From Spodoptera frugiperda (Eukaryota > Arthropoda > Insecta > Lepidoptera > Noctuidae), in the NCBI RefSeq assembly GCF_023101765.2, contig NC_064216.1, positions 3,872,501 through 3,936,500 of the forward strand: 64,000 nt of DNA, given 5' to 3'. This document shows, in pieces, positions 22,314-33,250 of the stretch (its first letter is position 1; the number at the start of each line of letters is the position of its first letter). The position numbers and the translations under genes were made by a program. Under the pieces are notes generated by a model. It ran no database searches. It was not told the DNA's origin and saw only the letters and a list, made by a program, of their open reading frames with translations.

Positions 22314-22774
22314 GTGAGTTTTTATTTTTATTCTTTGTGTGATATTAATGTTTGTTTATGTCCAGTATTCGGTGTATAATTTATTTTAGTTTACATTTAT
22401 ATAAACAATATTTAAAAAAAAATGTCTACTTCCTTGTTCACAAGTATGACTTCAAGGAGTCTCAGGTTGAATTCCTGGGTCAGGCACAGTAAAACTGGGG
22501 ACGTTATAAGTTTTTTTTTTAATTTATCAATGTGAATAGGGTAGATGACTAATTTTTATTTGAATGCCCGACTTGTAGATATTAGATACCTACGTATTTT
22601 TATTTACTTTCGGAAACACATACTTTCAAACATATTATATCCATTTGAAATATCTCGTGACATCACTTCTTGGTACATTTTACACGTAGAAATTACGTAT
22701 TTGCTCCAACTCTTAAACTTTGATTACGTATTATTTTCCACTATACCCTATACCCTGTCATCATCCCCATTGGT

Positions 22775-22925
22775 ACCTATTATACGGCAATAGGTTCCAT
22801 CTCTGTGACATAAGACATGGGTCTCATTAGGTACATAGGTAATGAAAAGTGGGGGTTACAATAATAAATTGTACACCCCTGTCTACCCCTTGTACGATTA
22901 AGAGGCACGACGTCACATGTGTGTG
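22775..22925 (+). repeat. CGAGTGGT-family SINE tail
   Basis: Body and tail words are diverged (ATACGGCAATAGGTTCC, TTGTACACCCCTGTC, CGACGTCACATGTGTG). The head is absent. In intron 1 of seroin-like gene 1. Confidence 0.5.
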
Positions 22926-23014
22926 CCGTAAACGTGACCTAAGTAGGTATACACATAAATTTCTAAAGTAGGTACCTACTTGCAATAGGTATAAATACAA
23001 CAACGCAAATGTAA

Positions 23015-23300
23015 CGTCACGCCTTTTATTCCCGAAGGGAATTGCAGGCATAGGCAAAGGTGCACATTACGACTGTTTCTTTGGTCGAGTGGTCGTAAGT
23101 GCGACAAGGGGTCTCGGGTTCAATTCCCGGGTCGGACAAAGTAATAGATACAAGGCCTTTTTTCGGCTTTTCGAAAATTTCTCAGTAGTAGCATGGAGTC
23201 TGGAATTGTACCCAGTATATGACAATAGGCTCACCCCCTATTACATGGGACTTATACCACAAAATAATGGTGAAAAATGGGTGTACATTGTTGTATAAAT
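23015..23300 (+). repeat. opposed pair of CGAGTGGT-family SINEs
   Basis: A reversed tail scrap (CGTCACGCCTTTTATTCCCG, 23015-23068) abuts a plus-strand copy from 23075 that keeps the A box (TTGGTCGAGTGGTCG), B box (GGTTCAATTCC) and body up to TGTACATTG. The two could fold on each other. Intronic. Confidence 0.65.
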
Positions 23301-23439
23301 AAAACAAAAACATACAAAATATTGTATGTTTTATTTTGGTCTGTTATTTATAGTATCAATGTGATAATAGAGGTCAGACAATCAACTTTGTGGTTGTGAT
23401 AACCAGTGGTAGGACAAAAGTAGTTCATTGGTATTTTTA

Positions 23440-24078
23440 GGGTTCCGTAGCCAAATGGCAAAAAACGGAACCCTTATAGATTCGTCATGTCTGTCTGTCT
23501 GTCCGTCCGTCCGTCCGTATGTCACAGCCATTTATTTCCGAAACTGTTGGGCTTACATACTTGAAACTTTGTAGGTTGATGTATTTCGATAACCGCTATT
23601 CGAATTTTGAATAAAAATTAACAAATTAAAAAATTAAAGGGGGATCCATACATGGAACTGATTAAAAATTATTTTTTAGCTAACCTATCCGTGATGGGTG
23701 TTTATGGATAGGTCTTTAAAAAAGACATTAAGGTTCCTTAAACAATTTTCCGTCAAAATTAATCATTTGAAAGATAGACGCTTCGCAGAAGTGGAAGAAT
23801 GAGGCCCCCCCCCTCTTACTTCTAAAATAAGAGAATGAGAAAACTAACAAAAATATATGTTGCAGATTTCAATAGAAACTAACAACGAAAATTGGTTTGA
23901 ACGAGATATCATTATTAGTTTTTAAGAAATAAAACATTTTCAAAAACCGCATATATAACTTTGTCGTTCATACAAACACTATGTAAAACCAAGTTATTTT
24001 ATAACTTTTATAATATGTCATCTACTTGCTGTTACGGAACCCTTCATGGGCGAGTCCGACTCGCACTTGGCCGGTTTT
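23440..24078 (+). repeat. GGGTTCCGTA lepidopteran repeat, ~640 bp
   Basis: Opens AGGGTTCCGTAGCCAAATGG with a self-pairing AACGGAACCCTTATAG, has TCTG and TCCG tandems at 23488-23518, and closes GAGTCCGACTCGCACTTGGC then CGGTTTTT. This repeat is very common in Lepidoptera. The class is uncertain. Intronic in seroin-like gene 1. Confidence 0.65.
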
Positions 24079-24114
24079 TGTTTTTGTCGTAATAGTTGTG
24101 GTTAATACTTTTGA

Positions 24115-24165
24115 CGTCACGCCTTTGAATTTCCGAAGGTAGATAGGAGATAAAGGTGTACAACA
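24115..24165 (-). repeat. CGAGTGGT-family SINE tail scrap
   Basis: Reversed tail only (GACGTCACGCCTTTGAATTT to GGTGTACAACA). Confidence 0.4.
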
Positions 24166-24289
24166 TACATACAGTCTGCGCTTCCTTGGGGTTAACGGTA
24201 TCCTATCACTCAGCTCATAACTTGCCCGTGTATAAAATTTGTCATCAAAATTCGCTCATGACAAATATCCAAACATCCAAACTTTCACA

Positions 24290-24417
24290 TTATTCCTAAA
24301 TTTCTAACCCCCAAAAGGCCAGCAACGCACTGATGTTTCAAGTGTCCATAGGCGGCGGCGATTGCTTACTACCAGGTGATTCGTCTGCTTGTTTACCGGC
24401 TTATTTCATAAAAAAGT
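24290..24417 (+). repeat. Metulj-type SINE, 3' part
   Basis: AACCCCCAAAAGGCCAGCAA through GGCGGCGGCGATTGCTTACT to TTTACCGGCTTATTTCATAA and A-run. 5'-truncated and intronic. Confidence 0.7.
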
Positions 24418-24776
24418 GTATAATGAACTTAACATAACCAAACAGTAGATTATTAGTATTACATAGAAAAAATCACCACGCAGTTGCACTATGACTATTA
24501 TAACCGGTAATCTGTGCATAACATTTAACTAATTAAATATAGAGTGGCTTTTTCACAAAATCTTCATTGATTTAATGACATCATCCCACTTGTGGACGTC
24601 AATGAAAAAATAAAAACATCCTAGACTTTTAAAAGGCTTATTTTGTTAAGATTTTTGTAAATAGTTAAAAGGAATATTATACAAGAATAATATTTGATTG
24701 CAATATCGGTTTATTTGAATATTACCAATCATGCATGACAATACTAATGGTCATGTTTTCGTATAGTCTTAATATA

Positions 24777-25089
24777 AGGTGTTCTAAAATTATCTGCCAC
24801 GGCTTTAATGGGAGGTAGTGTTGTGTTTGTAGATTAGAATAGTGAAGAAATTTCTTACCCCGGACTAGTTAATTCAATTTGAGGACATTAAGAATTTAAA
24901 TTAACAGTGATTTTACTCTACATAAATTGGTTCACAGATACGACAACTTCGACGGCAAAAGATATCTCTTTCATAACATACGTATACGTAACTTTTTTTA
25001 TGAAAACAAAAATTACTATTGTACTATTGTAGTCTTCAAGCCCAACACTACCTCCCATTAAAGCTGTGGCAGATTATTTTAAAGCTCCT
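24777..25089. mobile_element. 313-bp TA-flanked MITE with ~48-bp inverted ends
   Basis: Left end AGGTGTTCTAAAATTATCTG and right end (complement AGGAGCTTTAAAATAATCTG) continue as GCCAC, then CTTTAATGGGAGGTAGTGTT in both. TA lies on each side (24775-24776, 25090-25091), as in Tc1/mariner-type elements. No transposase. In intron 1 of seroin-like gene 1. Confidence 0.75.
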
Positions 25090-25324
25090 TACATATTATG
25101 AGAGGACCGCAATCCTCGAACCAGCAAAATTGTTTAAAAGAAATTTCCATTGCAATCAAAATAATAAAACACGCAGTGACGTCAATTATCAATTTCTGAG
25201 AATGAGAGGAAGGAAACCAACAAAAATCTTTAAGTTTTAAACATCTCAATATACGAGTACATAGTTAGTTATCCTTAAACTTTAAAAATAATCGTATAAA
25301 AATATAATATCCATCTCTACAATG

Positions 25325-25452
25325 ATCCCGGAGCTGCATACTACCTAGCGAGAAAAACAGAAGTAGGAACGGGGTGGTTTTTAGTCAGTAAGAGTCTGAC
25401 ACTCCCTCTGTCCTCACCCAAAGCAGGAGAAGTCATTGGATGATTATCCCCA
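25325..25452 (+). repeat. 3' end of R1-like LINE
   Basis: CCCGGAGCTGCATACTACCT to GAAGTCATTGGATGATTATC. It ends about 50 bases before the splice acceptor of seroin-like gene 1. Confidence 0.7.
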
Positions 25453-25512
25453 TCAAAAGTATGTTAGCAAAATTACTATAATCCCTTATTTCTTTCTTTC
25501 CAGAACTCCAAA

Positions 25513-26310
25513 ATGAAGACATTCATAGTATTCGCCGTTGTTATCGTCTGCTGCTTTGCCCAAAGATCGCCGTACGCTGGGCGACTACCCATTGGGTACC
25601 CTTACATTGAACCCAGCACTGCCGCCCCCACCACTGCAGGATTAGGCAACAGGTAATTATTTCATATCAATTTATTGCAAGATAATATACCTACATATGT
25701 AGGTAGAAGATGTATACGATATAAATTATAACCATAATGAAGGCGTACATACTAATTATACCGTTGACTATCTGGCGAGTTAGGATAAGGAATAACCAAC
25801 TTTTAAGAAAAGAATGAGTTTTTTCTCACATCTCAAGGATCATGAGACTAGAAGAAACGCTCATTATTTTTCATTTATATGAAATAAATAGAGTTAACCG
25901 TAGAAGCTAATTTAGAAAAATTATTTATTTCTTAAATTTTTCAAACCACGTGCTGTGCCACGTGTTTAAAAAGTCAAAACGTACTTGACTTTTACGACAT
26001 ACGAGATACCCATCCAAAGTCACATAAGTCACATAAAAATATAAATCCTATTTTCAGATTTGGAGATGACGTTGGCACAACAACAACCATCAGACTGCCT
26101 CTCGAAGCTCTTGGAGATGCTGAACTAGTCCGCCGGTTAAGCAAACTGCCAATCGAACACCAGCCCTTCTGGCTTCTCAACTGGAGGGCTTTGGAAGAAA
26201 ACAGGAATCGCCCTCAGACTTACCCTCAAAGAGGCAACAGTTTCATTGAAGATAAATTCAACGCTAACTCCCTACAGCTAAATAGTCTCCAAGGCTTTGA
26301 AAAAAATTAA
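25513..26310 (+). CDS. seroin-like secreted protein 1 (130 aa)
   Basis: Coding exons 25513-25652 and 26058-26310, with the intron splitting Arg47 in phase 2 (AG then GTAATT; acceptor TATTTTCAG). A signal peptide (MKTFIVFAVVIVCCFA) is followed by a mature chain opening QRSPYAGRLPIGYP and a short Thr/Pro/Ala linker. The second exon holds the most family-like part: HQPFWLLNWRALEENRNRPQ at 81-100 and TYPQR (101-105). There are no cysteines after the signal. The start codon is the first ATG after the acceptor at 25503, nine bases upstream. It aligns with the 105-aa product at 44134 in the N-terminal QR-x-x-YAG-x-x-PIGYP block and in QPF(F/W)-x-x-N ... PQTYPQR. I call it seroin-like from remembered features of lepidopteran silk seroins (small, secreted, Q/N-PF-aromatic motif); it needs a database search. 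No clear AATAAA follows. Confidence 0.75.
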
Positions 26311-26714
26311 GACTGGCCGTTAATAATTAGAAAAGAAACAATTTGATTTAAGTGTTTGAATACAGAACGAGACTGATGTTCCAAAACGTTAAGAATTTTA
26401 AATTTCGAAAAAAGAATGTTGGAATGATTTTTAAATTAGTCATGTCACGTGACTCATAACGGTAATGGTTTTAAAATCGCTGTCGCCATTACTATTTGGT
26501 GATTAGGTTGAAGTTAAAATTATTTTGTAATAGTCAAAATGTGATTAGTCACAAAAGTCTTAATAGTAAAGACTGTTAATTAGATGTAATTAATTTATGA
26601 ATGGAATTCTGCCACTATTAGATGTAATTTTATTGTAACTCAATGTTTTAGAACAGTAAAAGATGCTATTTATAATGTACTTCTTGATTTTCATTTCCTT
26701 TAAATACAACATCA
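26311..26714. other. 3' flank of seroin-like gene 1
   Basis: AT-rich and presumably includes the 3' UTR. No canonical AATAAA is seen close to the stop codon. Confidence 0.4.
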
Positions 26715-26717
26715 TTT

Positions 26718-26935
26718 TTATATCATTATCAGCCTGTTCTCGTCCTCTGTTGGACATAGGCCTCTCCAATGGCACGCCACTGAGCTCGATCTTCAGCTCT
26801 ACGCATCCAACCACTACCAGCCACCTTGCGGATATCGTCACTCCACCTAGCTGGAGGGCGCCCTACACTACGCTTGCCTAGACGCGGTCTCCACTCTAGA
26901 ACACGTTTACCCCAATCATCTTTTTTATTTACCAT
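26718..26935 (-). pseudogene. RTE-type LINE polyprotein C-terminus
   Basis: The minus strand reads KKDDWGKRVLEWRPRLGKRS then VGRPPARWSDDIRKVAGSGW and MRRAEDRAQWRAIGEAYVQQ. The R-P-x-x-R-W-x-D-D-I block followed by W-x-R-x-A-x-D-R-x-x-W is the usual end of RTE-type polyproteins. It is a 5'-truncated remnant about 400 bases past seroin-like gene 1. The overlapping plus-strand frame is a shadow. Confidence 0.75.
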
Positions 26936-27308
26936 GTTTCATTTAAAGACCTTCATTCAATATTAAGTATTTAATAATCTAATTAACTTATATACTTAAT
27001 GACCAGATGTCTTACTCTTGAATCCACTTACGATGGATCGACATTCATATTGTGAAATTTCGTACTCTTGACTTACAAAACTAGCACCCATTGCATCCGT
27101 ATTGCGTGGTTATTGAATGAACTAAATGATATTGAGTTTGGCTTTATATTCCCTACTCTAAATGCTATTTTCACTACTACAATTGGGGTTGCATAGTTTT
27201 GAAGTTGAATAATTATTGAAATATTATTGGATTGAAATTGCAATGACATTAAAATTGTTTTCAAGAGAAAGCGCTCTGAACAAATATTTACTACAAAACA
27301 ATTTTAGA

Positions 27309-27464
27309 GTATAAGTTTTTAAACTGACATGGATCATTAGAACTTAAAACGGGATATTTACCATGTACCATTTGTTCAACCGTGTTAATAGCGCTTGCAA
27401 CAGTGCCGAAATATTGGAAACTCAAAAAAACTAATAAACATGGTCAATATCCCGTTTTAAGTTC
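27309..27464 (-). mobile_element. hairpin retroposon-like element, copy 3
   Basis: Arms AAAACGGGATATTTACCATG and the complement ending TATCCCGTTTTAAG pair; the loop contains GCGCTTGCAACAGTGCCGAA. The tail (minus strand CATGTCAGTTTAAAAACTTA) is on the left only. A perfect 13-bp direct repeat AAACAATTTTAGA flanks it (27296-27308, 27465-27477). Confidence 0.8.
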
Positions 27465-27784
27465 AAACAATTTTAGAACATCCTCTCTATCTAAATTAAT
27501 GTGCCTATAATATGTATAATATGGCTGGGAGTGACACAAGCGTAAATTTACCGTCACCCAATAACAAACAAACCGCACGATATCATCGCCTGTGTAAATT
27601 CATATTATACGTAGTTATACACATAGGAAATTTGTTATTATCTATTGTTTGGAGAGGATAGATAACTTTACATTATGTAAACATAACGTAGTATAATAGC
27701 CTTTTAATCTTTGAAGGAGGAGCAAAATGTTATGTACCAAAGTGTTAATAGCAAATTTTATGTTGTGTCTTATATGGACCTAGG

Positions 27785-27945
27785 CCTGTATCTTCCGACC
27801 CGGAGTTGCGGACTACCTAGTGGGTTACCGTATGGGCTTCGGTTCGAAAAGCTGGAGTAGGAACGAGGTGGTGTTTAGTCAGTAAGAACCAGACTCTACA
27901 TCTCGCCTCGGCCAAGGTAAGAGAAGTCATTGGAGATTTTCCTCT
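27785..27945 (+). repeat. 3' end of R1-like LINE
   Basis: TTCCGACCCGGAGTTGCGGA to GAAGTCATTGGAGATTTTCC. The minus-strand frame across it is repeat. Confidence 0.65.
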
Positions 27946-27954
27946 CTCAAATCC

Positions 27955-28107
27955 CATATTACATGGGACTAATATTACTATAACAATTACGCCCGGCAAA
28001 CAACTGAAAGGATTTTGATGAAATTTCCTATACAGACTGGATGTGAGCTGACTTGGGTGATAGAATACTTTTTATCCCACGGGAACTGCTAGCAGGTGGC
28101 AGAAGCT
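27955..28107 (+). mobile_element. non-autonomous Helitron remnant
   Basis: CAACTGAAAGGATTTTGATG, GAGCTGACTTGGGTGATAGA and a terminal GGCAGAAGCTAG followed by T. Matches the copy at 8727. Confidence 0.5.
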
Positions 28108-29330
28108 AGTTATTAATAGAAACAAATTCAAGATTCTTCTACAATATTCCAAAATTATCGTAACGAAGCTTAAGCTTACATAAGTCAAGAACACAACAAA
28201 CAAGTCTGTATATTTAATCTGTTAATGATTTACTACATAAATTATCTGTTTTCTCACTGAATTGTTCCCCGCCATTTTGTTTTCCAGCAATATATTATAA
28301 ACTTAAGCATTTAAGTGCCGTAATTGTTTGACAAAACATAATTATTCTAAAGTGAAATTAATGGGACTAATTAATTCCGCCTTTGAGTCTCTGTTGAGTA
28401 TTTTTTTAAAGTTGAGTGCTTGTTTATTTATTTATTTACATGTTTCTTTTTTGTTTATAAATTATTAATTGATTTTTTAATGTTAATTATAATTATTATT
28501 TATGTTTGAGTCCGTTTGATCTCTAAGGGACATTTTGGGGATTTATTCATATTTTATTTTAATGACTGATTTGCAAGTTAATTTTTTACTGTTGATCATT
28601 TCGCCATTTTGTATTCCAACCTAGAGAGAGAGGCTTTTTAGTATCTGAAAGGCATTTTCACTTTTAGAAATTCTCCATAGTACGAGTAGTCAATTACCTA
28701 ACAATAGGTAGTTTAGTGCAAGTTTGAATGGGACCAGACAATTTAAATTTATAATTGGAGTACAGAGAGGGCGCTGGCATCGTGTTCAAGGACCTTTTAT
28801 GTTTAATCGTTATTTAAACTGTATAAAAACATTAAAACCTAATATCTATAAGTCAATTACGTTGGCAAAAGTAATGTTAACTTATTGTAAACCATTTTAA
28901 AAGGCTTTAAAATCCACAATTACCTCTAAAGAAAGTATTTTTACATAAATATCAAGAAATTGACTTAAAACCCCCATAAACTACATCAACGTCATTGCGA
29001 TATTCGTTTCATACGAGTATGCGAGTACCAATAATAAAAATGCGCAGTCAATTTGCAAAATATACGCCAGTCGTTTCGAATAAGAGGGGAACCTTCTACA
29101 AACGACATTTATGCGAGGCAGCGGACGAGATGCGTAAAAAAATTGCTACATATCAGTAAAAAATATGGAAAATTGACGTAAAACATCTATTTTGGACACC
29201 AGTTTATTGGGACATCCTGTTTAGTAATGAAAAAATTGGGTAAAACGGTTTCCTGGAAGTCGATACGGCCATGTTTATTTAGGTAAGGATATAGGATTTT
29301 TATCTAAAAGGACAGAAAGGTCACATTTGT
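28108..29330. other. intergenic, no supported feature
   Basis: Over 1.2 kb without a gene or known repeat. 28980-29300 is somewhat GC-richer but has no open frame worth reporting. Confidence 0.4.
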
Positions 29331-29333
29331 TTT

Positions 29334-29470
29334 AACCGACTTCCCATAAAGGAGAAGGTTCTCAATTCGGCCGGTATGTATTTTGTCTATTTATGAATTC
29401 TTTTAATGTTCGGCGCAGATTACAGCCTGTCTCTACCCACTGATAGTTTAGAAGTCGGTGCCACGAGCCC
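29334..29470 (+). repeat. AACCGACTTC-type lepidopteran repeat
   Basis: AACCGACTTCCCATAAAGGA then GTTCTCAATTCGGCCGGTAT, to TTTAGAAGTCGGTGCCACGA. Its TAGAAGTCGGTGCCAC is inverted at 30329-30344, on the far side of the SINE/LINE insertion. Confidence 0.5.
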
Positions 29471-29565
29471 ATAACAAAATATAACTTACCGATACTACCT
29501 ATACCTTTATACATAGGGATCTACTTAGGTTTTATTATAATTTTGTTTGTTTTTTGTTTTCACAT

Positions 29566-29730
29566 TAGGATTTTCGCCTGTGTCGTAGGTGCGTTTATAA
29601 ACATTCAAGCTTACATACACATGTCACCCGAAACAAACATTTGTGGATCACACAAAGAGTTTTTCCGTGCGGGAATCGAACCCGCAACACATTGCACAGC
29701 AGCCAGTTTCCCAGCCACCGCAACAACTGT
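29566..29730 (-). repeat. GGTGCGGTGGCTGG-family SINE split by a LINE
   Basis: The reversed copy runs to CCACCGCAACAACTGT at 29730. Its last bases reappear after the LINE (30299 onward, leading to GTGCAGTCGTTAG), so the LINE landed inside the SINE's tRNA-like head. Confidence 0.75.
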
Positions 29731-29938
29731 TGCGTGGGCTGAGCACCGCCGTGTCCTCAGGGATGTGGTCGGCGACGGCGCCCTCTCGCGTCCGGCACTG
29801 ATACAAGCCATGGTGCGGAGCGAGGGGGACTGGGATGCCGTCTCCTCCTTCTGCGAAGCAGTCATGCTAGCTAAGGAGGAGGCGGGGCGCGTGAGAGAAC
29901 GAAGACTAAACGAAAAACGAAAACGAAACACGCCCTAG
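29731..29938 (+). pseudogene. R1-like LINE ORF2 C-terminal end
   Basis: In-frame remnant WAEHRRVLRDVVGDGALSRP, then ALIQAMVRSEGDWDAVSSFC and EAVMLAKEEAGRVRE, stop at 29936-29938. It is the part after the zinc-finger of the longer copy at 40198; the tail past VRE is frame-shifted relative to that copy. Confidence 0.7.
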
Positions 29939-30298
29939 ACGTCGCGAGATACACTATGGGCGTCGGGGATCGCGCGACGATCTCCGGCCACCGTAAGTGC
30001 GGGTCTGCGGACGGCGAGCAAGGGTAGCTCGCCGCCCGACCAGAACCAGACCCGTGCGTGCGGCGCGTCGCGTTCTGCGCGCGCCTCAAAGAGCCATCAG
30101 ACCACCACAGATGGGGCCCAGTAGGGCTGATGCCTAATCCGGAGCTGCGGACTACCTAGCGGGTTTACCGGGGCTCCGGCTCGACGGGCAGGAGTAGGAA
30201 CGGGGTGGTTTTTAGTCAGTAAGAGTCTGACACTCCCTCTCGCCTCGCCCAAGGCGGGAGAAGTCATTGGATGATTTTCCACCCTGAAAAAAAAAAAA
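29731..30298 (+). mobile_element. 5'-truncated R1-like LINE in a SINE
   Basis: It starts within the last coding part and ends in an A-run after GATGATTTTCCACCCTG. The 14-bp target duplication ACCGCAACAACTGT is at 29717-29730 and 30299-30312, both perfect, so the insertion looks young. The 3' UTR is the source of the many short tails elsewhere in the window. Confidence 0.85.
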
Positions 30299-30734
30299 AC
30301 CGCAACAACTGTGCAGTCGTTAGTATTTGTGGCACCGACTTCTAAAATAGCAGTAGGTAGAAACAAGTACAAAGAATAAATAATAATTTTTTGGTTTAGC
30401 GTTTCTTTCTGTATGTTATTCTGCAATCTATTTCTTGCGAACATTCAGCATGTGGTCAAGAGTTTCATTGGTCTCGTAGGGTCAACCACTCCATTGCTGT
30501 GGGCCCCTATATATTTCAACCCTTACAGATCTCTCGGGGCTTTTCGTTTTAACCTTTTAGGTGATGTATGTTTGGATGATTGCTAAGTCTTTTCCTGTAG
30601 GATATCAAAAACTGTTTTATTTCTTCTTGTACTGTTCTAATTTGAAGGTCCTGGTGTAATTGATGATTTGTTATGAACCAAGGAGGATTCGTAATTATCC
30701 TGAGCATCTCTGGAATCTTTTTTTTATCGTCATG

Positions 30735-30875
30735 CCTTTTTTCAGAGGCAGAGGTGCAAATTATGACACTTAATGATACTGTATAATGTAATGTACTGGT
30801 GAAACGTTCACCGGTTGGTTTGATGTAATGGGGTGAGCATATACTGGGCACAATTTCAGACTCCGTGCTAACAAG
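30735..30875 (-). repeat. CGAGTGGT-family SINE tail and body
   Basis: GCAGAGGTGCAAATTATGAC to ATACTGGGCACAATTTCAGA with CTCCGTGCTA; the head is lost. Confidence 0.55.
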
Positions 30876-30879
30876 CTCA

Positions 30880-31225
30880 GTAATTAAATAATACCTAATA
30901 AGTCAATTTCAAAACAAATACAACTCTATGCTTATGCCTTAAATATTTTAACACAATAAGGTCCTTACAATAATCAAGATCAACGAGACATTAAATTAAT
31001 TATTTATATTTAATTGATGAATGATAAACTTATCGTAATGTATAGTAAATATTCGATTAATTATCCCGACAGTCCTTTCAACGGTAACAATACGAAATTG
31101 ATAAATAATGGCTCTTAATGACTGTTGTGTTACAAAACAAAACATTAACAATTTTATATTAATTTGAATAAAGCTGATAAAATCTGTATTGATTTTTCTT
31201 CAAACGGATAAGGTTATATATATTT
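30880..31225. other. intergenic, no supported feature
   Basis: AT-rich; nothing recognised. Confidence 0.4.
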
Positions 31226-31226
31226 T

Positions 31227-31290
31227 TTTTGATGTTGGAACATCCAATGACTTCTACAGCCTTGGGCGATGCGAGATGTGTCAGACTATG
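31227..31290 (-). repeat. R1-like LINE tail scrap
   Basis: ACATCCAATGACTTCTACAG, GCCTTGGGCGATGCGAGA. Confidence 0.45.
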
Positions 31291-31637
31291 TCTGAAGATT
31301 ACAATCTATCCACGGAAATAGAAAAATAAATGGCCAATTACAATTACAATCAAACGGAACTCATAATACATTTCCACTTTGAACAACTTCCTAAGTGTCC
31401 CTTAAATATTTAACTGTTCATTTAAGATTCTGTCGGCGCTGGAACACGGCCAGGTGTGAGATCGTCTAATTTAATTATTTGTACTTTTAAGATCTGATTG
31501 CATGACTTCGTGCCTGTTTTTTGTTCAGCAGATCCATTGCTGAATGCAATGAAGTTGTGGTAACATATAGTACGATTAATAAAAGCTGTATCTTACACCA
31601 TAGAAAAATATTTTATTTATTAAATCGTATCGTCGTA

Positions 31638-31730
31638 TCGTCACACCTTTTTATCCCAGAAGAGGTGGGCAGAGGTGCACATTACCGCACGTAATGCCAC
31701 CGTACAATATACACTGGAACTGTTCATCAT
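31638..31730 (-). repeat. CGAGTGGT-family SINE tail
   Basis: CGTCACACCTTTTTATCCCA to GTACAATATACACTGGAACT. Confidence 0.5.
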
Positions 31731-32203
31731 TTAGGTACGTTATATTTATTTCCTAGCCTATGTCAATAAAGGCCCCATTATAGGTCTGAAAATTAATTTT
31801 TTTTATTTGCTAAAGTGCTGGTACATTTTTTAGATCTTAAACTTATAAACAGTAGTACAGATCCCTTGATCCCCTCAAACATTCACAGAATGAAGCACCC
31901 ACTCGCCCAACGATGTGTTTATTAGATACTCTCATAAATAGTACCTATTTAATATCTAAGTCTAATCTTCTTCATCGTAAGGAAATACGAATTTCGAAGC
32001 ATCCTTCCTTCTGTCACCTCCCTCTATCAATCACGGACCCGAAATGACCTTAACTGGGTCACGAAATGTGATCCTTAGGCCCTTGTCCGAGTGACGAGAC
32101 ACTTACGTTCCTGACAAGGTTAGTATGTATGCTTTGGCCCTTTGTGTTATGAAATATGAGGATATGATTATTCTTATTAGTTAAACGATGCCTTCAGGAT
32201 GCT

Positions 32204-32490
32204 TTTCCAGCAGAAATGTGATATGTAGCTAGTTTTTTCTTTCGTTAAGCAATCGCCGCCGCCCATGGACACTTGAAACACCAGAGGCGTTACAAGTGCG
32301 TTGCCGGCTTTTTGGCAGTTAGGAATTTAAGGGTTGTTGTTCGGGAATCGGGGATGAGGAAGATTGGGAAGGGGAGAATTGGGCTTCCGGTAACTTCACT
32401 CATACAACGAAACACAATGATGTAATAGCTAAGCTGTGAAACTATGTGACCGTTTCCACTGATATTAAGCTATGTAGCTCTACGAGTAAT
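32204..32490 (+). mobile_element. TAA-flanked MITE split by a Metulj SINE
   Basis: The left end (ATGCTTTTCCAGCAGAAATG to about 32234) and the interior (TAATAGCTAAGCTGTGAAAC onward from 32417) are separated by a reversed SINE at about 32236-32405. The MITE's right end is lost. Confidence 0.55.
32236..32405 (-). repeat. Metulj-type SINE, 5'-truncated
   Basis: AAGCAATCGCCGCCGCCCAT, then CACCAGAGGCGTTACAAGTG and CCGGTAACTTCACTCATACA on the plus strand. Confidence 0.75.
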
Positions 32491-32534
32491 ATAAATGTTA
32501 TTGTTCTCGTCGGTTTCTATTATTTTACTTAACT

Positions 32535-32730
32535 CTACAAATGGCGGTCAGATATCTCAAGTTCAATTCACGGATCAGGCAGAGCATTAGTGGGCTCTTT
32601 TTTTTTTTTTTTGAAAAATTCTCAGTAGTAGTAGCACGAAGTCTAGAATTGTGGCCAATATATGGCTATAGGCCCACCCTATGTAATGTGCACCTCTAGC
32701 TACAACTTCAGGGATAAATGGCGTGACGAT
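32535..32730 (+). repeat. CGAGTGGT-family SINE, headless
   Basis: TCAAGTTCAATTCACGGATC retains the B box; a T-run at 32600 and body words (GTAGCACGAAGTCTAGAATT, ATATGGCTATAGGC) follow. Confidence 0.6.
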
Positions 32731-33105
32731 AAAGAACTCCACAAATACTTAAAATTGAATCATCACAACAACAATACTTCGTAAGAAACAAAAAAAACAA
32801 TAATTCTTATTATTCCCTTTGCAACCCACAATAGTTTGTGAAGTTGCAATACAACAACTTGATCCAAGTAGCCAAGTTATTTACAAATACCGAACTCCGT
32901 AATGAACGTTCCTTCGCTAACTATATTAAAGTTTTGGTTCAACCACCGAATGGAATGGTATCAATGTTACAATCCCAATGCAAACTATTGCTGCTACTAC
33001 TACGATCGTTCATTTCTAGTTCCTAGAATTGCTTAGTTTTAGTCTTATAGTTAGACAAGGTCTCTGACCTCCAGGTAAGAAAATTAAGATTGGTCCTGTA
33101 CTTTT

Positions 33106-33250
33106 TTTTAAAGGGGTAAAATCATCCAATGACTTCTACCATCATAGGCGAGGGGAGAGGTAGTGTCAAACTCCTACTAACTAAAAACCAACCCGTTCCT
33201 ACTCGTGCTTTTCGAACTGGAGCCCGGACTGTCTAGTGGGTTACCGAAGA
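33106..33250 (-). repeat. 3' end of R1-like LINE
   Basis: AAAATCATCCAATGACTTCT to the block around CTAGTGGGTTACC, inverted relative to the LINE. Confidence 0.65.

Noticed and set aside
29611..29931. 106-codon minus-strand frame
   Set aside because: Antisense shadow of the LINE C-terminus, open because of the high GC of that stretch.
29543..29938. 131-codon plus-strand frame
   Set aside because: It is a fusion of reversed SINE sequence and the C-terminal end of a truncated LINE; only the LINE part is real coding ancestry.
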